Part shown: positions 52,000 through 60,482 of the stretch, piece after piece | Layout of the letters: every line of letters begins with the position of its first letter | Numbering within the stretch: the first letter of the stretch is position 1 | DNA from: an uncultured Brevibacillus sp. | Lineage (GTDB): Bacteria > Bacillota > Bacilli > Brevibacillales > Brevibacillaceae | Direction of reading: 5' to 3' | Assembly (NCBI RefSeq): GCF_947502445.1 | Contig: NZ_CANMZW010000009.1 | Location: 1-64,000, forward strand | Length of the DNA: 64,000 nucleotides | Position numbers and translations under genes: made by a program | Notes under the pieces: generated by a model | What the model was told of the DNA's origin: nothing | What the model saw: only the letters and a program-made list of their open reading frames with translations | Databases searched by the model: none

Positions 52000-54900
52000 A
52001 TGACATCAACGTGGAATAAATCAGCATCTAGATCTATTTTGAAGCACATTGGAATGGTCATCCTGTTTCTGGCGTTTCTCTTGGGGATCAGATGGTTGTG
52101 GTATTCGGTTCACGCGACACCAGAGCATCCATTTGTTTCGCAAGGGGTTATGGATCTGCGTGGATGGGACTTTGAGGGCTCTCGCTCGATTCCGCTGGAT
52201 GGTGAGTGGGAGTTTTTCCCTGAGGCACTAATCACTCATGAAGATACGACCAAGAGATCGAAGTATCCTTCGAAATACTTACAGGTTCCTGGAGATTGGC
52301 GAAGTGGCTTTTCTGATGCGAATGACGCCTCATATGGCTATGGAACATACCGGCTGCGCATTTTGGTCGATCAACCACTAAAACAGCCGTACATGTTTTG
52401 GATACAGCAGATTGAGGCGTCTTCAGTCGTGGAAATTAATGGGCAAAAAGAAGCGGTATTCGGGGTCGTTGCAGAGGAAGAGTCAGCGTATGAGCCAAGA
52501 GTACTCTCTTATACGGCCTCCTACACGGCAAAAGAAGCAACGGAATTAGAAGTGCTGGTGCAGGTAGCGAACTTTCATCATCCGTTTAAAGGCGGGATCA
52601 TGAAATCGATTCGCTTCGGATCGCAGGCAGCCATAGACAATGAACGTATGTATTCGATCGGTTTTCAGTTGACTACCTTCCTTATTTTGTTGCTGCATGG
52701 CTTGTATGCGGGAATTTTGTACTCGTTTAATCCAAGGCATAAAGGCTTTTTGGTTTTTTTCCTGCTACTCTTGTCCGTAAGTATTTCGATCGTAGCCGAT
52801 CACGACAAAATTCTGTTGATTTGGCTGCCACTTGATTACTCCTGGGCGCTAAAGGTGAAGATGCTCTCCTACGTATGGTTGTCCTTTTTTATCTTGTTGA
52901 TGGCCAGATATTTATCAGGACCAGTACCGGGCAGGAAATGGTTTCCGATTTTCCTTTTTCTACTGTGTCTGTATACGTTGTTTGTACTAGTAGCGCCCGT
53001 ACAGCTCATCTATATGACAACAGCGGTCAAACTGTTCGCCATTTTTTATTTACTCCCGGTAGCATGGTTTGTTTATTTGATCGGCAAAATGGTCGTCACT
53101 AATCAGCACGACTCTGTCTTTTTGCTGTTTGCAGCTGCAAGCATTTTATCCAGTGTCCTCTGGGGTGCCTTTACGTATTCATTTGAAAAGGATAACATCT
53201 ATTATCCGATTGACGTAATCGCTGCGATCGTCGGTTTTTCAGCCTATTGGTTTAAACGCTATTTCCGAAATTCGGAGGAAAATGCTAAGCTCAACGAGCA
53301 TTTGAAAAAGTCCGACAAGCTGAAGGATCAGTTTTTGGCCCATACCTCTCATGAATTAAGAACACCACTGCATGGCATTATGAACATTGCCCAAAGCGTT
53401 GTAACGAGTGAAGCGCATGCCATGAACAGGCGAAGTGCTGAGGACATGGAGCTTTTGATCACAATTAGCCGACGTATGTCGCATTTGCTGGACGACCTGC
53501 TTGATGTGGTTCGACTTCAGGACAAGCATATTAAACTGAAGAAAGAGCCGCTCAGCCTGCAATCCGTTGCGTCCGGCGTCATTAGCATGCTCAAGTATTT
53601 AGTAGATGGAAAGCCGATTGAAGTGAAGATAGACATACCAGATTCACTACCACCGGTGCTCGCTGACGAAAAACGACTCATCCAAATTTTATTTAATTTA
53701 CTGCATAATGCGCTGAAATTCACAGAGGAAGGAACGATTGTGATTTCAGCCAAAGCGAAGAAAGGGTATGCGGTCATTCATGTATCCGACACAGGGATAG
53801 GCATGGATGTGGAGACGCAGAAGCGTATTTTTTTGCCATACGAGCAAGGACTCCAAGGGATGAGTGATGGTGGGGGCATCGGCCTTGGGTTGAGCATTTG
53901 CAAGCAATTGGTGGAGCTGCATAACGGAGAACTGACCGTTCAATCCGAGCGCGGGAAAGGCTCCATTTTCAGCTTCCAGCTTGCTTTTGCCGCTTCAGAG
54001 AGCATGGCAGCCGTGCAGAGCCCCGTTTATGAGCGGCAGGTTGGAGCAGAGAAAATCCCTCCAGACAATCTATTTTTGGATGGCGCAGACAGCATGTGGT
54101 CCGCGTTGCACGAAGTAGCACCAGCTGTTGCGGAAGGGAAAGGGAAACCGAATATACTTGCCATCGACGATGACCCAGTTAATTTAAAGGTAATCGAAAG
54201 TGTTCTCTCACCGTCTGCCTACAATATCTGTACGTCTACATCTGCCAGGGAAGCCTTGAAGCTTTTGAGCAAACAGCAATGGGACCTGCTTATTATTGAT
54301 GTCATGATGCCGCATATGTCTGGTTATGAGCTGACACAAAAAGTGCGAGAGCATTTCAACATTTCGGAGCTGCCGATTTTACTCTTAACCGCTCGCAGCC
54401 AGCCCGAGGATGTGTACACCGGATTTTTATCAGGTGCAAACGACTATGTAACCAAGCCTGTTGATGCAATGGAGCTGAAATACCGTGTCTGGTCGTTGAC
54501 TACATTGAAGCAAACGATCAATGAGCGCCTACGTATGGAAGCCGCTTATTTGCAGGCACAAATCCATCCGCACTTCCTGTTCAACACGCTTAGCTCGATT
54601 ATGGCTCTAAGCGATATTGATACAGAAAAAATGAGAAGGCTCGGGGATGCCTTTACATCGTATTTGCACATCAGCTTTGACTTCCTCAACTCGGGGGAGC
54701 ATGTTTCGCTCGCGCATGAGCTTGAGCTCGTCCAAGCGTACGTGTATATCGAAACAGAACGTTTCCCGGACCGATTAGCCGTCGAGTGGGACCTTGATCC
54801 CGAAATCACTTTGCGCATTCCACCGCTGACGATTCAGCCGCTCGTCGAAAATGCAGTCAAGCACGGTCTGCTTAGCCAGATACAGGGTGGCACCGTTCTG

Positions 54901-55134
54901 ATTCGTATCGCTCGTCAGGAAGGCTCGACGCTTTTTGAAGTGATGGATAACGGCAAAGGAATGTCGGAGGAAACCGTACAGCTTCTTTTAGGGCAAGGAA
55001 TGAGGGCCAAGGGCGGAATTGGCGTGTCCAATACAAACCGCCGCTTAATCCAGATGTACGGGAGGGGCTTGTCCATCCAAAGCAAGCTGGGGGAAGGAAC
55101 GACCGTTTCATTCGAGATACCGGATCAGGATTAG
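52000..55134 (+). CDS. 7TMR-DISM hybrid sensor with two kinase modules (copy B)
   Basis: 1,044 residues from ATG 52000, no good ribosome site. Same order as the gene at 36085: helix about 15-35, beta-sandwich about 45-205 (LDLRGWDFEGSRSIPLDGEW), seven helices about 220-420, HisKA H451 in HTSHELRTPLHG, HATPase_c, receiver D767 in LLIIDVMMPHMSG, LytS-type kinase with IHPHFLFNTLS (H856-H858) and final ATPase. Kinase and receiver blocks are nearly the same in both copies, while the extracellular part and the linker after the first ATPase differ more. This fits duplication followed by ligand divergence. No partner regulator is adjacent. Confidence 0.9.
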   Translation: MTSTWNKSASRSILKHIGMVILFLAFLLGIRWLWYSVHATPEHPFVSQGVMDLRGWDFEGSRSIPLDGEWEFFPEALITHEDTTKRSKYPSKYLQVPGDWRSGFSDANDASYGYGTYRLRILVDQPLKQPYMFWIQQIEASSVVEINGQKEAVFGVVAEEESAYEPRVLSYTASYTAKEATELEVLVQVANFHHPFKGGIMKSIRFGSQAAIDNERMYSIGFQLTTFLILLLHGLYAGILYSFNPRHKGFLVFFLLLLSVSISIVADHDKILLIWLPLDYSWALKVKMLSYVWLSFFILLMARYLSGPVPGRKWFPIFLFLLCLYTLFVLVAPVQLIYMTTAVKLFAIFYLLPVAWFVYLIGKMVVTNQHDSVFLLFAAASILSSVLWGAFTYSFEKDNIYYPIDVIAAIVGFSAYWFKRYFRNSEENAKLNEHLKKSDKLKDQFLAHTSHELRTPLHGIMNIAQSVVTSEAHAMNRRSAEDMELLITISRRMSHLLDDLLDVVRLQDKHIKLKKEPLSLQSVASGVISMLKYLVDGKPIEVKIDIPDSLPPVLADEKRLIQILFNLLHNALKFTEEGTIVISAKAKKGYAVIHVSDTGIGMDVETQKRIFLPYEQGLQGMSDGGGIGLGLSICKQLVELHNGELTVQSERGKGSIFSFQLAFAASESMAAVQSPVYERQVGAEKIPPDNLFLDGADSMWSALHEVAPAVAEGKGKPNILAIDDDPVNLKVIESVLSPSAYNICTSTSAREALKLLSKQQWDLLIIDVMMPHMSGYELTQKVREHFNISELPILLLTARSQPEDVYTGFLSGANDYVTKPVDAMELKYRVWSLTTLKQTINERLRMEAAYLQAQIHPHFLFNTLSSIMALSDIDTEKMRRLGDAFTSYLHISFDFLNSGEHVSLAHELELVQAYVYIETERFPDRLAVEWDLDPEITLRIPPLTIQPLVENAVKHGLLSQIQGGTVLIRIARQEGSTLFEVMDNGKGMSEETVQLLLGQGMRAKGGIGVSNTNRRLIQMYGRGLSIQSKLGEGTTVSFEIPDQD

Positions 55135-55152
55135 AAAGGGGAATCCAGACAA

Positions 55153-55290
55153 ATGACGATCTCATTATCTCCTGTCACACGAGACAACTGGCTAGAAGCA
55201 CTTGCGCTAAAAGTCTGGATCAATGGATTTTTGATCGACGCCAGGTACCGTTTCTCCGATGCGGATGGGCCGTCACGGTCAACCAGATGA
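55153..55290 (+). pseudogene. N-terminal fragment of a GNAT acetyltransferase
   Basis: The 45-codon frame from ATG 55153 starts MTISLSPVTRDNWLEALALK, typical of a GNAT N-terminus, then changes to non-family sequence after about 55216 and stops at 55290. The rest of the gene is gone; it is joined to an SDR remnant. Confidence 0.55.
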
Positions 55291-55390
55291 GATCGCTGAG
55301 GTCGTCCTGTTTTTAGCTTCTGATAAAGTGAGCTTTATGGCTGGGGCAGTGGTCAGTGTTGATGGCAGCTTGACTGTTTCATATCTCTTT
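55235..55390 (+). pseudogene. C-terminal fragment of a short-chain dehydrogenase
   Basis: The frame is open from 55235 and reads [20 protein letters not shown], then [20 protein letters not shown] and SVDGSLT, the standard SDR C-terminus. The nucleotide-binding and catalytic parts are missing. The frame runs on without a stop into the DinB gene, whose true start is at 55616. Confidence 0.7.
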
Positions 55391-55554
55391 TCGCGGGGGC
55401 TTGGGGCGACCGACGAGCATCGCAAAGAGGCTGATTCAATCACAGCGATTGGACAGCCTCTTTTCCTTGATGTAGCACAAAGCGTCTTTTGTAATCGGCC
55501 AAAGGTAAGCACACTTGGATGCAGGAAAAGGGAAGGAAATGAACAAGGCTGCAT

Positions 55555-55595
55555 GGAATACAGTACTGACTTTTTAAACCAGCTATCTGTATTCC
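55555..55595. repeat. Inverted repeat before the DinB gene
   Basis: GGAATACAG (55555-55563) pairs perfectly with CTGTATTCC (55587-55595) across 23 bases. It may be an operator or leader hairpin. Confidence 0.4.
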
Positions 55596-55615
55596 GTACA
55601 GAAAGGAGCAGCTGT

Positions 55616-56140
55616 ATGAATTTTAGCTTACAGGAAGTCATCGAAATACTTGAGCGTACCCCTCAGTCATTGGAGCTTTTTTTATCCGGCCTATCAGCAG
55701 GGTGGGTGCAATGCAACGAGGGCGAAGGGACATGGAATGCCACAGAAGTGATTGAGCACCTGATTGAGAGTGAGAGAACAAACTGGATACCGAGACTGGA
55801 AATGATTTTGCAGGATGGAGAAAGCAAACCATTTCCTCCGTTTGACCGTTTCTCGCATCTGAATGAAAAAACAGAAAAAACCCTCGAACAAAAGCTGCTC
55901 GAATTTAAAACGGTTCGAACAGAAAATATCGCCAAGCTGAAGAAGCTGATTGATCCTGACCAGCACCTCGAATTGACCGGGATACATCCTGCCTTTGGCT
56001 CCGTGAAAGTAAGAGAATTAATCTCCACGTGGGCTGTACATGACTTGACGCATATCGCGCAAATCGTACGTGTCATGGCTAAGCGCTATCAAACAGATGT
56101 GGGACCGTGGGAAGAATATTTAGGAATACTGAAAAAGTAA
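55616..56140 (+). CDS. DinB-family protein
   Basis: 174 residues from ATG 55616, seven bases after AAAGGAGC; the longer frame from 55259 is SDR remnant plus linker. It is a four-helix DinB/YfiT-like protein: [20 protein letters not shown] supplies the first metal His and [20 protein letters not shown] the other two. [14 protein letters not shown] and EEYLGILKK are family-like ends. Members bind zinc or nickel and act as thiol transferases or have no known activity. Confidence 0.88.
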   Translation: MNFSLQEVIEILERTPQSLELFLSGLSAGWVQCNEGEGTWNATEVIEHLIESERTNWIPRLEMILQDGESKPFPPFDRFSHLNEKTEKTLEQKLLEFKTVRTENIAKLKKLIDPDQHLELTGIHPAFGSVKVRELISTWAVHDLTHIAQIVRVMAKRYQTDVGPWEEYLGILKK

Positions 56141-56455
56141 TCAGAGCATGCGTTGACGTGCTCGGATCTCTTCTCTGGCGCGGTCATTCATTCTGGCGGG
56201 ACTCCATTTTGGCTCCCAAACGAGCGAGACGTTTACATCCTTGACCCCGGAAATGGCCGCTGCTGCTTCTTTTACATTGCTTACAATTTCATCTGCCAAT
56301 GGACACTGAGGAATCGTCAGCGTCATCTCAATGTTTGCATGCCCCTGTTCATCCACTTCCACTTCATACACAAGCCCCAGATCCACAATATTCACGCCTA
56401 CCTCTGGATCGAGAACTTCCTCCAAAGCGGACCAGATCGCATCTGCTGTATTCAA
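56141..56455 (-). CDS. DUF59/MIP18-family metal-sulfur cluster assembly protein
   Basis: About 104 residues from TTG 56455, chosen for GAGGTG seven bases before it rather than ATG 56476. It has ALEEVLDPEVGVNIVDLGLVY with the DPE motif, the cysteine block MTLTIPQCPLADEI, and VSLVWEPKWSPARMND at the end. The family (PaaD/SufT/MIP18) helps deliver iron-sulfur clusters. Convergent with dinB, whose stop abuts this stop. Confidence 0.9.
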   Translation of the reverse strand: MNTADAIWSALEEVLDPEVGVNIVDLGLVYEVEVDEQGHANIEMTLTIPQCPLADEIVSNVKEAAAAISGVKDVNVSLVWEPKWSPARMNDRAREEIRARQRML

Positions 56456-56592
56456 GCACGAACACCTCTTTCCCAATAATCACTATCGGTTACGATAACC
56501 TATTGTGCGAACGTTTATGTAAAAGCAGGTGCCTATGCTCGTATCTTATGTTTTAATCGAAGAAAGCTGTTAGCAATGTTGAGGAGGAGACG

Positions 56593-57495
56593 TTGCGAAA
56601 ATCAACGTCATACATAAAGATGCGCGTAGATCGATTACTCTCCATGCTGCTGATCCTGTCCAAAAGAGAGATGGTTACGGGCAAAGAGCTGGCGGATGGG
56701 GAAGCTGGTATTCCGATTGCCTCGATAGGTGGCAAAGGCGGGGGATACTACTTGATGGAAAATTATCAGGTCGACAATCTATTTTTCAATAAATCAGAAG
56801 CCCACACGTTTATGGCGGTATTGAATAATCTCGACTTGCTCTTCGGAAAAAACGAGAAGTTCAATGATATCGTGCTAAAGCTCGAAAATACGTATAAGCA
56901 AGAGAAAAGAGACAGCGATAAGTGGAGCATCCAGATGTCCCATTTCAGCATGGAAAAGGAATTAAAGGAATACTTGTTTCTAATGAATCAGGCCATTGAG
57001 GAGAGCAAGCTGCTCGTCTTTGATTATATAAACAGGGATATGGAGTATTCCGAGAGAGAAGTGGAGCCGGTGCAAATCGCTTTTGTTTCCGGTCAGTGGT
57101 ATTTGGTGGGCTTTTGCCGAAAAAGAAATGACTACCGAAGATTCAAGCTCGTTCGAATCAGGAAGCTAAGGGTGGACACAAGCTTCCACAAAAGAGAGAC
57201 GTCTTGGGAGGAAATCGAAAAGATTATCGAGGAAAGCTACAGCAAGCGTGGCATCGAGGTCACATTCAGGTTCTCCAATCGAATCGGTGAGCAGCTCACA
57301 GAGTATTTTTCCAAAGAAGCCATCAGAAAAACAGAAGACGATCATTATATCGTGGTTGCCGAGTTTCCATATGAGGAAGGCTTGCTCAAATATATTTTAA
57401 GCTTCGGCAAGGAGTGTGAGGTTGTCGAGCCGCTTTTTTTGCGAGAGGAACTAAAACAATATGTGAAGGAACTCATGAATTTCTACAATGGCTGA
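56593..57495 (+). CDS. WYL-domain regulator with a shortened HTH
   Basis: 300 residues from TTG 56593 behind GAGGAGGAG. MRVDRLLSMLLILSKREMVT then GKELADG is the usual helix 1-2 of the DeoR-like HTH, but it jumps directly to EAGIPIASIGGKGGGYYL; family members have about 20 more residues here, including the recognition helix (xxRTIYRDIExL). WYL core is intact (LLVFDYINRDMEYSEREVEP, GQWYLVGFCRKRNDYRRFKL, VRIRKLRV), as is the WCX part to the C-terminus. So ligand sensing may survive while DNA binding is likely lost. The deletion keeps the frame. Confidence 0.85.
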   Translation: MRKSTSYIKMRVDRLLSMLLILSKREMVTGKELADGEAGIPIASIGGKGGGYYLMENYQVDNLFFNKSEAHTFMAVLNNLDLLFGKNEKFNDIVLKLENTYKQEKRDSDKWSIQMSHFSMEKELKEYLFLMNQAIEESKLLVFDYINRDMEYSEREVEPVQIAFVSGQWYLVGFCRKRNDYRRFKLVRIRKLRVDTSFHKRETSWEEIEKIIEESYSKRGIEVTFRFSNRIGEQLTEYFSKEAIRKTEDDHYIVVAEFPYEEGLLKYILSFGKECEVVEPLFLREELKQYVKELMNFYNG

Positions 57496-57518
57496 CATAC
57501 TGATGTCAGTCATTTTGC
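57491..57518 (+). terminator. Terminator of the WYL gene
   Basis: GCTGACAT (57491-57498) pairs with ATGTCAGT (57503-57510, one wobble), followed by CATTTTGCTTT. Confidence 0.65.
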
Positions 57519-57686
57519 TTTATAGTTGGGGTATACGTATTGGGAACCCAAAAAGTGATGCTTTCGGAAAAAGTGATGCCGTCTCTAGTCCTCGGACATT
57601 GCCCAGCACAGCAGGCATTATATTCACCATGATGAACCGGAATTCGTGATAGGGGAGATCGAGATGATGATAAAGGGGATAGCAAA

Positions 57687-58544
57687 ATGAACGACATTCG
57701 AACAAAATTCATGCAGGACCTGGAACGAATTGAAGCGGAGAATTATCAGCTTCGTGAAGGAGAGCAGCTGCAATATTTTGTCGCACTCATGCTGGAGTAC
57801 ATTGGTGATCCACAGCCAGAGCTTAGAGATAATCTGATCTATCCGACATTTCGCCACTGGATAGCGACAGAAAACAAATTCACCGACCAGGGGCTGCGCA
57901 TTCTTTTGGCGACTTTAATCGATGAGCAGCATTTGTTCTATAATATTGGCAGTGACGGTGAGCCATCTGTATTTACAAGGACGTTTTCCGTTTTGCCTGT
58001 CGCATTGATTTTGCGGCGACATTGCGAGCAGCCTTTTTTGGAGCAGGCTGATTTCCGGCGTGTGAAACAGTCCCTGCTTCGTTACTACAAGGAAGAAAAA
58101 GACTTGCGTGGGTATTTGAACGAAGGCGGGTGGGCGCATAGTGCCGCTCACGGAGCAGATGCATTGGATGAGCTGGTGCAGTGTCCAGAGAGTGACGAAG
58201 CACTGCAGCTGGAGGTTCTTGCTGCGATTAGTGGCATGCTGCATAACGGGAAGCATGTTTTCCACGACGAAGAGGATGAGAGGATCGCAACCATCGTATC
58301 TACCATGCTGGCAAACAATCTGCTCCCAAAAGCGGAAATAGCTAATTGGATAAGTGGTCTAGCCAGGTGCAACGGCTGGCCGAGAAGCCGCAGTAAAGGA
58401 ATCGCAGTAGTGAACACCAAAAACTTTTTACGCAGCCTCTATTTTAGACAGAGAGAGGATTTCCACGAGAACGAGAGCGGTCTTGCCGAAGTGATGCTTG
58501 CAGCTGAACGAAAAGTAAACCGCTTTGTGAGCGACCATTCTTGA
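57687..58544 (+). CDS. DUF2785 family protein
   Basis: 285 residues from ATG 57687 behind AAAGGGG. The family hallmark GWAHSAAHGADALDEL lies near residue 146, with SVLPVALILRRHCEQPFLEQ before and ISGMLHNGKHVFHDEEDERI after. All-helical and cytoplasmic, of normal length. The conserved His/Asp pattern suggests an enzyme or metal site, but no activity is known. Confidence 0.9.
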   Translation: MNDIRTKFMQDLERIEAENYQLREGEQLQYFVALMLEYIGDPQPELRDNLIYPTFRHWIATENKFTDQGLRILLATLIDEQHLFYNIGSDGEPSVFTRTFSVLPVALILRRHCEQPFLEQADFRRVKQSLLRYYKEEKDLRGYLNEGGWAHSAAHGADALDELVQCPESDEALQLEVLAAISGMLHNGKHVFHDEEDERIATIVSTMLANNLLPKAEIANWISGLARCNGWPRSRSKGIAVVNTKNFLRSLYFRQREDFHENESGLAEVMLAAERKVNRFVSDHS

Positions 58545-58560
58545 GCGTAGTCACATGCCC

Positions 58561-59019
58561 TCATTCATTTCCTGCGCGTATCCCCCGAATAATGATCGAA
58601 GATATTTCAATGTATCTCTGAAAATCCTCTGTCGTAAACTCGTCCAGCTGATTTAAAAACCTCGCGTATTCCACTTTATCCAGCTCCTTGTGAAACTCAT
58701 AGACGGTCTTTCCTTTTTCGGTCAGCTCAATAATGACTTCACGATTATCGTCAGGGTTTTTGTATTTGATGACAAGCTCCTTTTTGATGAGCTTGTCTAC
58801 CATTTGCGAGATGGCACCCTTTGTCTTGTTGGTAAGTTTGGAAAGTTCTGACGTGTTGGTTTGCACCAGATTGCCGATCAGATTGATCGTATGTGCCTCC
58901 ACCATATATAGCTCGTCCTCCGTACCGTATTTTCTCGGTACGCTCTCATACGAGCTCGTTTTCCGCGACAGCTCATAAATCGTTTCCATCAACTCAAAAA
59001 AAACTTCTTCTCTTGTCAT
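58561..59019 (-). CDS. MarR-family regulator
   Basis: 152 residues from ATG 59019, AAGGAG six bases upstream. Winged helix: EAHTINLIGNLVQTNTSELS, KLTNKTKGAISQMVDKLIKK, ELVIKYKNPDDNREVIIELT. The terminal helices form the dimer. It is divergent from the PatB-type lyase gene, and GTTTAGGTGCTAAAC (59184-59198) in that promoter is a likely operator, so it probably controls the unit at 59276-63504. Confidence 0.92.
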   Translation of the reverse strand: MTREEVFFELMETIYELSRKTSSYESVPRKYGTEDELYMVEAHTINLIGNLVQTNTSELSKLTNKTKGAISQMVDKLIKKELVIKYKNPDDNREVIIELTEKGKTVYEFHKELDKVEYARFLNQLDEFTTEDFQRYIEISSIIIRGIRAGNE

Positions 59020-59170
59020 TTTTTCTCCTTTTTAGCCATTTCCCTCGCGTATACGTGGCGCCACTATCATTCCGAATAGGAGCTATAAATAGTATACCAT
59101 AACCTTTCAGTGCCATTCTTTGGCTCATTATTAGGATCAAAATAAAGTTTTTTAAAAATTCGAAAATTAT

Positions 59171-59199
59171 TTGACGACCAATTGTTTAGGTGCTAAACT
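59171..59199 (+). promoter_or_regulatory. Promoter and MarR-type operator of the lyase operon
   Basis: TTGACG (59171-59176) and TAAACT (59194-59199) with a 17-base spacer. GTTTAG-GTG-CTAAAC (59184-59198), a perfect 6-3-6 palindrome, overlaps the -10 box. A repressor bound there would block initiation. Confidence 0.7.
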
Positions 59200-59275
59200 G
59201 ATTTCAAATTCTTACTTTGTAAGCGTTAACAAAGTGGTGTTCCAACTACATCCGTCAGAAAGGGAGAGACTTTTT

Positions 59276-60466
59276 GTGAAGTACAACTTCGACGAGGTAG
59301 TAAATCGGAGAAACACGTATTCATTAAAATGGGATGGCGAGTCACTCATAAAAGAGCTAGGCTTTACCAATAGGTACGATGAAGAGACGATTCCACTTTT
59401 TACAGCAGATATGGATTTGCCGGTACCGCAGCCATTGATAGACGCCTTGCACAAAACGGTTGATCATCGTATCTACGGCTATTCAGTCATACCGGATGAG
59501 TACTATGCAGCCATATGCCATTGGTTCAAAAAAAGACATGGCTGGGAGATCAAAAAGGAAGAAATCGTCTACAGCCCGGGCACCGTCCATGCGTTGCATA
59601 TTGCGGTAAAAGCTTTTACAGAGCCTGGTGATGGAATCATCATTCAGCGTCCTGTCTATCCACCTTTTACGTCGGCAATCGAGGGGAACGGGAGACGAGT
59701 CGTCAACAACCTACTTATCTGCGATGAACAAGGGTATTATTCCATCGACTTCGAGAATTTCGAGGCGCGGGCAAAAGAAGACAGCACCACCATGTTCATT
59801 CTCTGTCATCCGCACAATCCTACTGGACGCATTTTCACGAGCGAGGAGCTGCAAAAGTTAGCAGACATTTGTGCAAGAAACAACGTCCTGATCATAGCAG
59901 ATGAAATTCATGGGGACCTGATCAGGCGGGATCAGTACTTTATCCCTTTAGCAAAAGCTGCTGCCAATCATTCTGAACTCATCATCACCTGCACCGCTAT
60001 CAATAAAACCTTTAATACAGCAGGGCTTCACTGTACCAATGTCGTCATTCCAAATGTGGAGCTGCGAAACCGTTTCAAGCAGGAGCAGGGCATGAGCTTG
60101 CCATCGCCATTCACCATCGCTGCTTTGATTGCCGTGTATAATGAAGGGGAGGAGTGGCTGGAGCAGGTAAAAGCATATATCGACGAAACGATGGACTATG
60201 TCCAAGCATTTTTGGCTGAGAACATGCCGGAAGTAAAAGTGAGAATTCCAGAAGGAACGTATGTGATGTGGATGGACTTTAGCGGATATGGGTTATCACC
60301 TGAGGAGGTTCATGAACGGATTTACCACAAAGCCAACGTCATATTGGAAGACGGAAGCATGTTTGGGCAAGAAGGGCTGCCATTTCAGCGGATTTGCGTT
60401 CCCTCTCCAAGACTGCTCATTAAAGAAGCGCTAGAAAGAATAGCGCGAGAGTTTCAAATCCCCTAA
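59276..60466 (+). CDS. patB: PLP-dependent C-S beta-lyase (PatB/MalY type)
   Basis: 396 residues from GTG 59276, nine bases after GGGAG; the longer frame from 59171 is promoter sequence. Fold-type I aminotransferase of the MalY/PatB class: KYNFDEVVNRRNTYSLKWD start, PLFTADMDLPVPQPLIDAL, ILCHPHNPTGRIF, IADEIHGDLI, and PLP Lys in AINKTFNTAGL. These enzymes cleave cysteine S-conjugates or cystathionine to thiol, pyruvate and ammonia. Next to an M20 amidohydrolase and a symporter it likely handles deacylated cysteine conjugates. Confidence 0.92.
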   Translation: MKYNFDEVVNRRNTYSLKWDGESLIKELGFTNRYDEETIPLFTADMDLPVPQPLIDALHKTVDHRIYGYSVIPDEYYAAICHWFKKRHGWEIKKEEIVYSPGTVHALHIAVKAFTEPGDGIIIQRPVYPPFTSAIEGNGRRVVNNLLICDEQGYYSIDFENFEARAKEDSTTMFILCHPHNPTGRIFTSEELQKLADICARNNVLIIADEIHGDLIRRDQYFIPLAKAAANHSELIITCTAINKTFNTAGLHCTNVVIPNVELRNRFKQEQGMSLPSPFTIAALIAVYNEGEEWLEQVKAYIDETMDYVQAFLAENMPEVKVRIPEGTYVMWMDFSGYGLSPEEVHERIYHKANVILEDGSMFGQEGLPFQRICVPSPRLLIKEALERIAREFQIP

Positions 60467-60482
60467 CAAAGGAGTGTAGCGA

